Source: an uncultured SAR86 cluster bacterium (GTDB taxonomy: Bacteria > Pseudomonadota > Gammaproteobacteria > Magnimaribacterales > Magnimaribacteraceae). From it: a stretch of 64,000 nucleotides of DNA. The stretch's first letter is position 1. Each line of letters opens with the position of its first letter. The position numbers and the translations under genes were made by a program. Of the stretch, positions 23,626 through 32,340 are shown piece after piece. Under the pieces are notes generated by a model that was given only the letters and a program-made list of their open reading frames with translations, was not told where the DNA came from and did not search any database. Location of the stretch: positions 117,129-181,128 of the forward strand of contig CACLAF010000002.1 in the NCBI GenBank assembly GCA_902604855.1, given 5' to 3'.

Positions 23626-26103
23626 CTAGTCTCCTATTAATTTTTCTTTTCCTAACGGTTTAAAATAAAGAATCAATTGGGGCAATAACGTCAATGCCCC
23701 TAATAATGCCATAACCATCGCTAATGATACAAAGAACCCAAAGTAGACACTTGGATTGAAGTTGGAAGTTGAAAATACTAAAAACCCAAGAATTATTGTT
23801 AATGAAGTATAAAACATAGCCCTGCCAATGGTTCTATGACTATCTTTCATGGCTTGAACATAGATTCCAGAAACTTTAAATTCTTTTTTAAATCTATGAA
23901 TATAGTGGATCGTATTATCTACAGCCATACCAACGCTGATAGCAGCAACAGTAATGGTCATGATATCTAGTGGTATTGAAAAAATACCCATAGTTCCCAA
24001 CACAACTCCTGCTGCCAATAGATTAGGAATAATCCCAATAATGGATAAATACAAAGAACGAAAAAGAATTAAAAACATTATAAAAATAATGCTAAAGACA
24101 ATAAGAATAGTTCCAATCTGCGAATCAAATAAGCTTTGTAACATATTGTTATAAAGCACTGCTAAGCCAGTCAGTCTAAATTGTTCTTCTTCCAAATTGT
24201 AATCTGTTTTTAGAGTCTCAGAAATTTCATACAAGAGTTCATTTCGATTTAGACCCTCGGCAGACTCAATCACTCTGGCTGATATCCGTACTTGATTTTC
24301 ATCATTGCTTATATAAGAACTCAATAAATTCTCTTTAATATCCTCTGGAAGCATATTTTTAACCAGAGCCAAATCCAGTTCGGACAAAGGTTCACCATCT
24401 TTTAGTTCGGTAGCTACTTTTATACCACTAGCAACAGAAAGAACTTTTCCTATTTCTGGTAAAGAATCTAAGTAGTCGTGAATCTGCTCAAGCCTTTCTA
24501 AAGAAATAGTATTCCACCAGTAGCCATTATTAGTTGATTCTTCATCTTCAAAGCCAAAGTCATCATCGAAAGATTCTTCTTCTATATCAGTTATCCAATT
24601 TTTGGGTGCATTGATAACAACATCTAAAGGTGCTGTACCACCAAGCTTGTTATCGAGTAAATCCATACCTTTATAGATTTCTGTAGATGGCTTGAAATAG
24701 TCTATAAATCTATTCTCAACTGTAAGTTGGTTGATGCCGTATATCGATATGCAAAATAAAATAATTCCGATAAGACTGATGTAATTCCCTAATTTTTCAG
24801 TTAGCTTAGAAAAACCTACGGTTACACCTTTAGTGAAATCTTTCGATTCTTGGTCAAGACTAGAGGTAAAAAGTAGACTGAATATCGGAAAAAGAAAAAA
24901 GGAAAAAATAAAAGCAAAGAATATTCCTGCAACCATCATCTTACCAAAATCCATTACGGGTTTAATTTCACTCACTCCCAAAGAAGCAAAAGCAATGATT
25001 GTAGTTAGAGCAGTATAAAAACAAGGTTTCAACATTTGTTCTACTGTTAAAGCCACTAAATCCTTTTTTTCGAGTGAAGGATTAATCTCATATAGCTCTT
25101 GATATCGAACAATTAAATGTATTGTTAATGAGATTGATATTATTAATAGAAGAGAGATGAAATTTGAAGAAACCACTGTAACCCTCCAGTCCATCCAGCC
25201 CAGAAACCCAATAACGAAAACAGCAATTAAGGCACTTGAAACCAAGGGCATTGCAATCCAACGTAATTTTTTAAAAATAATACTTAAAGTTATTACAAAC
25301 ATAATCAGCACACCAAGAGCGAAATATTGAAGGTCGCTTTTTATGAAACTAATCATGTCAGAAGCAATCATTGCAGTGCCGCCAAGGTATATATCACCTT
25401 TATCTTTAAAACTTTTTATAACATTTCTTGTCGATTCAATTAGCGCATCTCTATCTATAGATGCTTGTGCATTGAGTTTTTTTATTTCCTCATTTATATT
25501 TTTTAGTTGTAAATCATGAATACTAGGGGAATATTGTTCAGAATTTATTAGGTCAAGAATATGATAACGTTGATCAATAGCCGCTTCATAAGAATCATTG
25601 CTTTTTAGCAATAATTGCATTGCGGTATAAGTTGCATCTTTGTCAGTGAGCAGTTCTGTGTATAAGGGGCTATTTTTAAATTCTAGCCTTGCTAAATCTT
25701 TATCAGTGCCTTCGTCTTCAATAGTCCGAAGATTATCAGCTAGTTCGCTCATACTCATTTTAGGACTAAAAAGTAATGGTGCATCTAAATAACTAAGAAC
25801 AGAATCAACTCCTTCAATTTGTTCAAAAACATTTACCATTTCTCTAACTTGAGAAATAGTCTCACTAGAAAATAGGTCTTCCTTTGGTTTAAAGATTACT
25901 ATTAAAAAGTCAGACGAAGCATAATCAGAGTTTACCTCTCTATAATATTTGAGATCATCATCACTCTCTAATACTAGAGAATCAGATGAGGCGTCTAGCT
26001 TAAAGTTATTAAGATTTAATATAGAAAAAGATAAAGCGACAAGAAAAGAAATAAAAATCATCTTTGGGTAAGATGTAACGAATTTAGAAAAGACCTTTGA
26101 CAT
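23626..26103 (-). CDS. RND/MMPL-family exporter
   Basis: An 825-residue inner-membrane protein with the RND layout: one N-terminal helix, a large periplasmic loop (about 30-250), five helices (about 255-410), a seventh helix near 440, a second loop (about 460-650) and five final helices to 820. This single-subunit form without an adaptor gene matches the MMPL / hopanoid-transporter HpnN-like group, which moves lipids. The second loop holds a strongly acidic patch near residues 515-530 (EEESFDDDFGFEDEE). It lies between trhO (2 nt) and the racemase (1 nt), so it may be co-transcribed with them. Cargo unknown. Confidence 0.88.
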   Translation of the reverse strand: MSKVFSKFVTSYPKMIFISFLVALSFSILNLNNFKLDASSDSLVLESDDDLKYYREVNSDYASSDFLIVIFKPKEDLFSSETISQVREMVNVFEQIEGVDSVLSYLDAPLLFSPKMSMSELADNLRTIEDEGTDKDLARLEFKNSPLYTELLTDKDATYTAMQLLLKSNDSYEAAIDQRYHILDLINSEQYSPSIHDLQLKNINEEIKKLNAQASIDRDALIESTRNVIKSFKDKGDIYLGGTAMIASDMISFIKSDLQYFALGVLIMFVITLSIIFKKLRWIAMPLVSSALIAVFVIGFLGWMDWRVTVVSSNFISLLLIISISLTIHLIVRYQELYEINPSLEKKDLVALTVEQMLKPCFYTALTTIIAFASLGVSEIKPVMDFGKMMVAGIFFAFIFSFFLFPIFSLLFTSSLDQESKDFTKGVTVGFSKLTEKLGNYISLIGIILFCISIYGINQLTVENRFIDYFKPSTEIYKGMDLLDNKLGGTAPLDVVINAPKNWITDIEEESFDDDFGFEDEESTNNGYWWNTISLERLEQIHDYLDSLPEIGKVLSVASGIKVATELKDGEPLSELDLALVKNMLPEDIKENLLSSYISNDENQVRISARVIESAEGLNRNELLYEISETLKTDYNLEEEQFRLTGLAVLYNNMLQSLFDSQIGTILIVFSIIFIMFLILFRSLYLSIIGIIPNLLAAGVVLGTMGIFSIPLDIMTITVAAISVGMAVDNTIHYIHRFKKEFKVSGIYVQAMKDSHRTIGRAMFYTSLTIILGFLVFSTSNFNPSVYFGFFVSLAMVMALLGALTLLPQLILYFKPLGKEKLIGD

Positions 26104-26105
26104 CT

Positions 26106-27029
26106 TTATACCTTGTCTTGTTTTGCATAAGCACCCATATGAACGTGTCCTCTTTCTTCAGCTAATTCAATCTGCAACTGTCTTTGGGAGAATCTTTCCT
26201 TATCTTTTTTAGAAGAGACGTTGTAGCACTTATGACAAGATACGCCCTTTTCATAATATTTTGATTCAAGATCATTTTTTGATAGAGGTCTTCTGCACCC
26301 AAAACATTGAAGAAAATTTCCTGGTTTTAAGTTTTTATCTACAGTTACTCTTTCATCAAAAACAAAACATTCCCCTTCCCATAGGTTTTCATCTTGAACA
26401 TCTTTGAGATATCTTAAAATACCACCATCAAGTTGATAAACATCCTCAAAACCTTCGTTCAACATGAAAGAAGAGGCTATTTCGCACCTAATACCTCCTG
26501 TACAGAACATAGCTATCTTTTTCTTTTTGATTTCAGATAACTCTTTATCCACGAAATGGGGGAATTCAGTTAGATTATCCATTTTAGGAATGATTGAGTT
26601 CTTGAAGGTACCTATTTCCGTTTCGTAATTATTCCTGACATCTAGAATAATTGTGTTGGGATCTGTAATTAATTTGTTCCAATCCTGGTAATTCAAATGT
26701 TTACCTCTTGAAGTAACTGGATCAAAATCACCCTTTAGTGGCAACAATCTATTTCTGCACTTTATTTTTAATCTCTTAAAAGGCAAAGAATTAGAAGAAG
26801 ACCAAGTTTCATCTTTTATAGTTAATTTAAATTTCTTTTCCAATAAGGAAACAAGCTCAATTAAGGCCTTTTTCTTTCCAGACAGAGTAGTATTGACACC
26901 CTGCGGTGTCGAAAAAAAAGTTCCAACTATACTGTTTTTAATACAGTGTCGCTCAACAGTCCTGCCAACTTTTTTATGGTCACCTATTTTTTCGATGGAA
27001 TAGAAGGTAACGACATGATTATCTGCCAT
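26106..27029 (-). CDS. trhO: tRNA uridine(34) hydroxylase TrhO (YceA, rhodanese type)
   Basis: A 307-residue enzyme of the YceA/TrhO family, which hydroxylates U34 of certain tRNAs toward 5-oxyacetyl-type modification. An N-terminal acylphosphatase-like domain carries GTFFSTPQGVN; the rhodanese domain spans about 105-220 with DVRNNYE and the active cysteine C176 in CTGGIRCE. The C-terminus has a Cys-x2-Cys pair (CFGC and CHKC) that may bind metal, as in the family. It sits 9 nt after bolA with a weak ribosome site. Confidence 0.93.
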   Translation of the reverse strand: MADNHVVTFYSIEKIGDHKKVGRTVERHCIKNSIVGTFFSTPQGVNTTLSGKKKALIELVSLLEKKFKLTIKDETWSSSNSLPFKRLKIKCRNRLLPLKGDFDPVTSRGKHLNYQDWNKLITDPNTIILDVRNNYETEIGTFKNSIIPKMDNLTEFPHFVDKELSEIKKKKIAMFCTGGIRCEIASSFMLNEGFEDVYQLDGGILRYLKDVQDENLWEGECFVFDERVTVDKNLKPGNFLQCFGCRRPLSKNDLESKYYEKGVSCHKCYNVSSKKDKERFSQRQLQIELAEERGHVHMGAYAKQDKV

Positions 27030-27038
27030 TTTAATTTT

Positions 27039-27359
27039 CTAGTTTTCGTTTTTACTGCCGCCCAGACAATTAGGAGAAGGCTCTGCTTTCTCATTCTTTT
27101 CTATCCACTCGTTTTCGGTGAAAGTATGAATAGATAAGGCATGTATTGGTCCATCAATTTCTTCTTGTATCTCAGAGTAAATAAGCTGATGTCTTTTAAC
27201 TAAATTGAGTCCGTCAAAAAGATTAGAGATGGCCACTATCCTTACATGGGATTCTCTCCCTGGTTCTGCGTTATGAAGATAACTTTCGTCTATTACCTCT
27301 AGATGACTAGGGTCTAGCGCTTTTTTTAATTTAACTTCTATAGATGTAATTGCACTCAT
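27039..27359 (-). CDS. bolA: BolA family protein
   Basis: A 106-residue class II KH-like protein. The segments AEPGRESHVRIVAIS, LVKRHQLIYSEI and IHALSIHTFTENEW are the conserved BolA core, including the His used in shared iron-sulfur binding with monothiol glutaredoxins. The C-terminal 15 residues form a variable tail with a single Cys. It lies between ogt and trhO with 9-nt spacings on both sides. BolA proteins act in iron-sulfur trafficking and stress response. Confidence 0.92.
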   Translation of the reverse strand: MSAITSIEVKLKKALDPSHLEVIDESYLHNAEPGRESHVRIVAISNLFDGLNLVKRHQLIYSEIQEEIDGPIHALSIHTFTENEWIEKNEKAEPSPNCLGGSKNEN

Positions 27360-27368
27360 TATTGAATT

Positions 27369-27827
27369 TTAATTGCTTTCAAGCTCTAAGAGAAATTTTT
27401 TAATGTCTAATCCACCAGTGAAGCCCCCTAAACCTGATTTTGACACAACCCTGTGACAAGGCACGACTAATGGAATTGGATTCTTTCCACAACTAGTACC
27501 AACAGCTCTAAAAGCTTTCGGATAACCGACTTTCTCAGCAATATAAGAATATGTGACGCATTCTCCATAAGGTATTTTGATCATTTCATTAAAGACTTCT
27601 GACCTAAAACCAGTAAAAGGCAATCTGTATTGAATAGTAAAATTTTTTCTACCTTCAAAAAAGTACTCATTAAGCTGATCAATTATTATTTTGAAGGTAT
27701 TTTTATCACATTTTGCTTTAGTGTCACAAAAAACTTGGTTAGAAAAAGATACACCTATTAAGTCTGAATCGTCCTTGAGTAAACTTATATCCCCAACTGG
27801 TGAGTTATATACGTGAGCGTAAAGCAT
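27369..27827 (-). CDS. ogt: Methylated-DNA-protein-cysteine methyltransferase
   Basis: A 152-residue suicide DNA-repair protein that moves the alkyl group from O6-methylguanine to its own cysteine. The acceptor is C124 in VPCHRVV; the helix-turn-helix with RAVGTSCGKNP precedes it. The length fits the Ogt type without an Ada regulatory domain. The start overlaps the upstream MFS stop by one nt in a TAATG junction. Confidence 0.94.
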   Translation of the reverse strand: MLYAHVYNSPVGDISLLKDDSDLIGVSFSNQVFCDTKAKCDKNTFKIIIDQLNEYFFEGRKNFTIQYRLPFTGFRSEVFNEMIKIPYGECVTYSYIAEKVGYPKAFRAVGTSCGKNPIPLVVPCHRVVSKSGLGGFTGGLDIKKFLLELESN

Positions 27828-29308
27828 TAACTATCTTTCCAAACCTTAGTATCTGGGTTTGCAGCATTTTCTTCATGATCATCTCGGGTAAGGGTATAGC
27901 CTGAAACTAGAGATAAGGCGCTTCCAAAGGCGATAATACAAATAGGTACGTACCACAAGGCTAGATTAGCTAATATTTGATCTGGAACTACATTATCAAG
28001 CATTTTTCTTGCCTCAGGGTCAGGGAAAGAAATCAGAGTTAAAATTATTCCAGCAAAGGTTAATCCAAAACCACTAACTGCTTTATCCGCGAAACTTCTA
28101 GCCGAGAAAAGTATTCCTTCCTCTCTTCTACCTGTCTTAAGCTGAATATCTTCAACTAAGTCCATAAGCATCGAGGCGAGTGTAGCAAATACTATGATTC
28201 CAGCGGAAACATTTATAACTACATGTACGCACAACACAGGAAGAAGATAAGTGGTTCCATTTGCAGGGAAAAGTGAAGTACCGTAAACCAAGTCTATGTA
28301 CCTCAGGGCAAAAGGCAAAGCAGCAAATATTATCTGAAATGCCCAAATGGACATAACCGTTTTCTTTTTACCGAATCTATCAGTAAGAATTGGAGCAACA
28401 AAAATGGCTATTATTGGAGCAAGGTAAAGGCATAAACCTCTTGTTAACATCTCATTCGTATTTAAACCCCAAAAGAAAGAATCAAAATATATGGCAAATG
28501 CTGCTTCAATTCCGCCTGCCATAGCAGCAAGAAGGCCTGAAAAAAATAAAAACATATATGACTTATTAGAGAGTAAGGTTTCTTTAAGTTCTTTTAAAAC
28601 TTCTCCTAAAGGTGCAGCTTTAGATTCGGGCGGGGCTAATAACCTAGGAATATGTTTATGTGTACCAAGACTTGTAACAAGAATTCCGATAAAAATCAGA
28701 ATGGCCGCTACAAGACCATAATCTGCCCAAGCATCTGGATTGAATCTACCATCGGAATAAGCATCAGTTACATTATTTGGTCCAAACCAAAACCAAACTA
28801 AATTATAAGTAGTTAGGCCACCAAACCAACCGAAAAAGTATCTAAAAGACATTAATGAAGTCCTTTCTACATAATTACTAGTTAGCTCAGGTCCAAGAGA
28901 AATTGAAGGGACCTCATAGAAGGTTATAAAAACTCTAATAATGATTGCACAAACCAAAAAGTAAAAAAATAATTGCCAATCTGAGTAGTATTCTGGCGGT
29001 GTCCAAAGAAAATAATAAGTTATAGCAACTGGTATAGCGGCAGCGTACATATATGGATGTCGCCTACCCCACTTAGATCTAGTTCGGTCAGAATAATAAC
29101 CAACTAAAGGATCTGTAATAGCATCAATTACTAATATTATATTTAACGCGAGTCCTGTCATCCATCCTGGCAAACCGAATACAGAGTTGTACACAAATAG
29201 AACAAAAAAACTAAAACCGTTATTCTTAATACCAAAAGAAATAGATCCAAATCCGTAAAAGAACTTGGTCTTAAAATCTAACTTAGTATCTTGTACCTGT
29301 TCTTCCAT
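27827..29308 (-). CDS. GPH-family (MelB-like) sugar:cation symporter
   Basis: A 493-residue twelve-helix carrier of the glycoside-pentoside-hexuronide group in the MFS. The helix 2-3 loop YYSDRTRSKWGRRHPYM is diagnostic, and RREEGILFSARSFADK before helix 10-11 is typical. It is a paralogue of the carrier at 32340-33779: both share IDAFSDPxVG-like, GRRHPxMYxAxIP and TGRREEG motifs. It is 17 nt downstream of the DUF3604 gene and overlaps ogt by 1 nt. The neighbouring glycoside enzymes suggest a sugar or glycoside cargo, but the ion and sugar are not determined. Confidence 0.9.
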   Translation of the reverse strand: MEEQVQDTKLDFKTKFFYGFGSISFGIKNNGFSFFVLFVYNSVFGLPGWMTGLALNIILVIDAITDPLVGYYSDRTRSKWGRRHPYMYAAAIPVAITYYFLWTPPEYYSDWQLFFYFLVCAIIIRVFITFYEVPSISLGPELTSNYVERTSLMSFRYFFGWFGGLTTYNLVWFWFGPNNVTDAYSDGRFNPDAWADYGLVAAILIFIGILVTSLGTHKHIPRLLAPPESKAAPLGEVLKELKETLLSNKSYMFLFFSGLLAAMAGGIEAAFAIYFDSFFWGLNTNEMLTRGLCLYLAPIIAIFVAPILTDRFGKKKTVMSIWAFQIIFAALPFALRYIDLVYGTSLFPANGTTYLLPVLCVHVVINVSAGIIVFATLASMLMDLVEDIQLKTGRREEGILFSARSFADKAVSGFGLTFAGIILTLISFPDPEARKMLDNVVPDQILANLALWYVPICIIAFGSALSLVSGYTLTRDDHEENAANPDTKVWKDS

Positions 29309-29325
29309 GATTTATAAAATTTAAT

Positions 29326-31548
29326 CTAAATCCCCATAAAATTAACATAGATAGGAGAAGACCAAGCTCGTTCTTCTGAAAGGGTCAGGCAATCATCTTC
29401 CTTATCTGTTCTTGAATCACCATAACAGATATTTACTTTAATACACTCTCCTTTCTCATCGAAAGTACATCTTAGATTGCCGCCATTAACTACTGGCGAA
29501 GGCTCTTGGATAGCTCTTACGTAATAAATTGTGTCTCTTGAAGTCTCTTTGAAATCCTCATCTTCAAACTCAATCTCACACCCTTGTTGACTTGGATTAC
29601 ACTCAAAAGTCTTCCATACATCAAATATAAGTTTTTCAATAGATTCGGTTTGAGTTATTTGTGGTGTAATCTTAACTACTTCAATTCTTGAGATATTTTT
29701 TCTTTCATCAGAGGGGTTATAACATTCATTTTTACAAATTCTTTCGATTTCTTCTTGAGTAATATCTGTGGATGAATAATCTGGACAGCCTGGTTTCTGT
29801 TCAAATGCACCAACTGCTTTGACTCTGAATCTAGGATTATCTGTCTGATTGACGGTACTACCCATGGGAATCATTGAATCTTGGCGCACTAAATCAAACC
29901 AAAGAAGAATCCTGTCACCTGTTGTTCCATAAGTTTCCTTATTAGTTAGACTTTGCCAAATAGATGCCCGATCTCTTCCAGAACTATGAACAGCTGCCAA
30001 TCCGCCAGTTGTGAAAAAAGAGGCTTCTCGTTCTGCCTCAAAAGCTCCAAATCCTGCTCTTAAACCGAGTAAAGGCTGATCTCTTAAATCATTTGATCTA
30101 TCTTTGATTTCTTCGACAGGATAAAGAACCTCACCTACATAATCATCACTTGGTCCATTAGCTTCAGTCGTAACAAATCTGTCAATTTCTTTATATCCTG
30201 TACCTGGTCTGGCTCTATGATTATCACTCGATGCAATAAATCCAAAATTAAATCTCATTGGATTTTCTTGATCAAAGTTTGAGATCGCAAGTCCGTACTG
30301 TGCTGATCCAGCAGGTCTATAATTAAAAGAAGGCAGATAACAATCTCTGCATTGTCCAGAATCCAACCAATCTTCTATTGTTACACCAGGAACAGTTAGG
30401 TGTCCTGCAACACCCATTACAGCATAATTGTCCCTTGCCTCAGCTGCTCTCGAAGAGCACTCACTATCCGAGAATCCATTATCCAGACATCGCTCTTCAA
30501 TAATTTCTCCAGCTCTCCAACAACTTGGTAAATATTCTTTAGTAGGTTTAGGACAAATCAAATCACCATTTTGATTCTCAGTTAAAGATCTCCATGACCT
30601 ATATTCTTCAGAATTTCCATGACCTGACATAACTTCAAATAAAATCTGTAAATTATCATCATTGAAATCTGCTTCTAACTGTTTATCTAACTTAGAGTTA
30701 GGTGGAGTATAAAAACCCCAAGTATTGCCATGTGGTATAACAATTGTAGGAAAGTTTAAATCTCTAAGCTTTTCAAATAAGTCTTTTGGAGTATCAGCAT
30801 ATTCATAACAATCATCACCTAATTTGCTTGAAGGTATTCCCTCTTCACACATTTTCGCTTCAGCCAGTTCGTCAGCAAAAGCTATAAAATTAAAATATCT
30901 ATGTCTATTCTCAAAATCAAGTAATGCAGCAGGTCTCAATTGTCTTGATTGTCCAGGTATACCAGCCCTCATTCCATTAGTAGCTAATCCACCTGCTCCA
31001 ATTGCACGCTCTGGAACTTTTCCCTCTTCAATGTCTAGAAACATTACATTTTTATGACCATAGTGTGTTTCTGCTGTATTTCCAACTTGGGTCCACTCGT
31101 ATCCAAGAAAAGTTACTAAATCTGGATCATCAGCATCTGTAGGACTATTACAGTTTCTAACAGCTTCCTTTATAGACTTCCACTTTCTCGGAGTTAATGC
31201 CTCTGCATGATCTGTAGAAACCCAAAAGTCCAAATTTGCACAAAACCTTGCAAAGTCACATGCATCAGCTATTGGATGGGGGCCTTCTCCATTGAGTATT
31301 GGCAAGCTCCAAAGAAAAGCATCTGTTGAATAAGTTGTATGAACATGAGTATCTCCAAATAAAATTTGCTTTTCTCTGCCAAATGGTTCTTGAGCAATGA
31401 GTTTTTGATCTACAAGAGATTTTGGTAGTTCGGAGTTTATAGAATAACCGGGCTCTTCTAATTCACCATACAAATCTAGATATATGCCCACGGTATAGAT
31501 ACCAAAAACAATAAAAACTGTTCCAAACAGAAAATAAATGTAGCGCAT
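29326..31548 (-). CDS. DUF3604 protein (PHP-like metal-dependent hydrolase fold), membrane-anchored
   Basis: A 740-residue protein of the DUF3604 family, abundant in marine bacteria. Residues 4-24 are a hydrophobic anchor or signal, so the rest is periplasmic. A PHP-type metal motif GDTHVHTTYSTD (H68, H70) is followed by STDHAE near residue 113, GYEWTQVG, and later HGNT and SSDNH motifs that would complete a tri-metal site. Multiple Cys pairs near the C-terminus suggest disulfides. Catalytic activity is not known to me. It is set between rhomboid (3 nt) and GPH carrier genes, a placement suggesting processing of the carrier's substrate. Confidence 0.85.
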   Translation of the reverse strand: MRYIYFLFGTVFIVFGIYTVGIYLDLYGELEEPGYSINSELPKSLVDQKLIAQEPFGREKQILFGDTHVHTTYSTDAFLWSLPILNGEGPHPIADACDFARFCANLDFWVSTDHAEALTPRKWKSIKEAVRNCNSPTDADDPDLVTFLGYEWTQVGNTAETHYGHKNVMFLDIEEGKVPERAIGAGGLATNGMRAGIPGQSRQLRPAALLDFENRHRYFNFIAFADELAEAKMCEEGIPSSKLGDDCYEYADTPKDLFEKLRDLNFPTIVIPHGNTWGFYTPPNSKLDKQLEADFNDDNLQILFEVMSGHGNSEEYRSWRSLTENQNGDLICPKPTKEYLPSCWRAGEIIEERCLDNGFSDSECSSRAAEARDNYAVMGVAGHLTVPGVTIEDWLDSGQCRDCYLPSFNYRPAGSAQYGLAISNFDQENPMRFNFGFIASSDNHRARPGTGYKEIDRFVTTEANGPSDDYVGEVLYPVEEIKDRSNDLRDQPLLGLRAGFGAFEAEREASFFTTGGLAAVHSSGRDRASIWQSLTNKETYGTTGDRILLWFDLVRQDSMIPMGSTVNQTDNPRFRVKAVGAFEQKPGCPDYSSTDITQEEIERICKNECYNPSDERKNISRIEVVKITPQITQTESIEKLIFDVWKTFECNPSQQGCEIEFEDEDFKETSRDTIYYVRAIQEPSPVVNGGNLRCTFDEKGECIKVNICYGDSRTDKEDDCLTLSEERAWSSPIYVNFMGI

Positions 31549-31551
31549 AGA

Positions 31552-32340
31552 TTAATTCTTATCCTTTTTGTTTGCCGTGTCGATAAATTCTTGCATAAAA
31601 TCTCTTTCTTTTTGCTGACTAAAGAGTCTATTCATTGAGAAATTACTGGACTCGAAGGATTTAGAATTTCCCGACTGAAATAATCTTATATTTGAGTGTT
31701 TAAAGAAATAAATTAATAGGCAACCTGCAAAAAAACCACCAATATGTGCGAAATACGCAACTCCACCTTCTGAGCCAATTGATGCACTAAAGAATTGACT
31801 GAATATCCAGATACTTAGAACGATAAAAGCAGGGACCTTTATTACTGTTATAAAAATAAAAAGCCAAAATAAAACATTCACATTGGCCTTTGGATGAAGA
31901 ACTAAATAAGCACCTAAAATACCGGCAATTGCTCCACTTGCCCCTATCATTGGGATACTGGACTCAGGATTAATTAATGCTTGAAGTAAAGCAGCAGCTA
32001 TTCCACAAACAAAATAAAAAATAAGAAACTTCTTATGTCCCATACTATCTTCAATGTTGTCACCAAATATCCAAAGAAAGACCATATTACCTATCAAATG
32101 CATCCATCCTCCATGCATAAACATTGAAGTGAAAATTGTTAGATACGGACTTATAGAACTTTCTTGACTACCCAGCACAGCTGCAGGAACGACTCCAAAA
32201 TTATATATGGCCTCCTGATTTAAATTCACAGGAAGAGTGCTTTGCCATAGGAAAATAAAGCAACATATACCGATAATAAAATAACAAACTAAAGGTCTAG
32301 AACCACTTTCGTTGTCGTCGGAAATTGGGAAGAAGAACAT
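31552..32340 (-). CDS. Rhomboid-family intramembrane serine protease
   Basis: A 262-residue polytopic protease. Catalytic S135 lies in GASGAIAG and H199 in AHIGGFFAG; the HGGWMHLIGNM loop gives H81 and N85 of the oxyanion region. Six or seven helices with a soluble basic C-terminal tail (about 215-262). It cleaves single-pass membrane proteins; the client is unknown. The start overlaps the upstream GPH carrier stop by one nt (TAATG), and DUF3604, itself membrane anchored, follows at 3 nt. A link between the two is possible only as a guess. Confidence 0.92.
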   Translation of the reverse strand: MFFFPISDDNESGSRPLVCYFIIGICCFIFLWQSTLPVNLNQEAIYNFGVVPAAVLGSQESSISPYLTIFTSMFMHGGWMHLIGNMVFLWIFGDNIEDSMGHKKFLIFYFVCGIAAALLQALINPESSIPMIGASGAIAGILGAYLVLHPKANVNVLFWLFIFITVIKVPAFIVLSIWIFSQFFSASIGSEGGVAYFAHIGGFFAGCLLIYFFKHSNIRLFQSGNSKSFESSNFSMNRLFSQQKERDFMQEFIDTANKKDKN

